Positions 5,764 through 5,778 of a DNA stretch of 5,778 nucleotides are shown in pieces. The DNA lies in NCBI GenBank assembly GCA_028278005.1, contig JANQFD010000030.1, positions 1-5,778 on the forward strand. The letters are read 5' to 3'. Both the position numbers and the translations under genes were made by a program. Source of the stretch: Chlorobium sp. (lineage in GTDB: Bacteria; Bacteroidota; Chlorobiia; Chlorobiales; Chlorobiaceae). Numbering within the stretch: position 1 is the stretch's first letter; each line of letters begins with the position of its first letter. Below the pieces are notes generated by a model. It was not told the DNA's origin, ran no database searches, and saw only the letters and a program-made list of their open reading frames with translations.

Positions 5764-5778
5764 GAACCGACCCATGAC

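Overview
The window comes from a green sulfur bacterium (Chlorobi). The deciding evidence is a complete fmoA gene at the right-hand end, encoding the Fenna-Matthews-Olson bacteriochlorophyll a antenna protein. This protein is typical of Chlorobi and otherwise known only from phototrophic Acidobacteria. Its sequence (start MALFGTKDTTTAH) looks closer to the Prosthecochloris/Chlorobium type than to Chlorobaculum tepidum, but that is from memory and not from a search. The other genes are envelope and isoprenoid housekeeping genes plus one regulator.

Layout, left to right. (1) Positions 1-793, minus strand: ispE, the CDP-ME kinase of the MEP isoprenoid pathway, cut by the window edge so that its C-terminal residues are missing. 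(2) 794-1020: a divergent intergenic region with a small hairpin and no convincing promoter. (3) 1021-1581, plus: a small exported protein with a C-terminal SPOR (peptidoglycan-binding) domain. (4) 1627-2769, plus: a sigma-54 activator with AAA+ and Fis-type HTH domains but no N-terminal sensory domain, 45 bp behind the SPOR gene and probably co-transcribed. (5) 2770-4377, minus: lnt, apolipoprotein N-acyltransferase, convergent with the activator; the two stop codons abut in a single TGATCA. (6) 4378-4659: a divergent lnt/fmoA intergenic region containing direct repeats, a G-free T-rich tract, two promoter candidates, overlapping hairpins and a strong Shine-Dalgarno. (7) 4660-5763, plus: fmoA, followed by 15 bases to the window end.

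How the genes relate. ispE supplies isoprenoid precursors, which in these organisms feed bacteriochlorophyll esterifying alcohols, carotenoids and quinones. fmoA encodes the protein linking the chlorosome baseplate to the reaction centre. Lnt completes lipoprotein maturation, and the SPOR protein is probably periplasmic or lipid-anchored, so the middle of the window leans towards the cell envelope. No evidence links the sigma-54 activator to its targets; no convincing -24/-12 promoter was seen in either large intergenic region.

Overall this is a mostly ordinary chromosomal region with no mobile element, CRISPR array, tRNA or rRNA. I did not find a new multi-gene system. The parts most worth a second look are the fmoA leader and a C8-A6 tract inside the activator gene that lies just before its DNA-binding domain.
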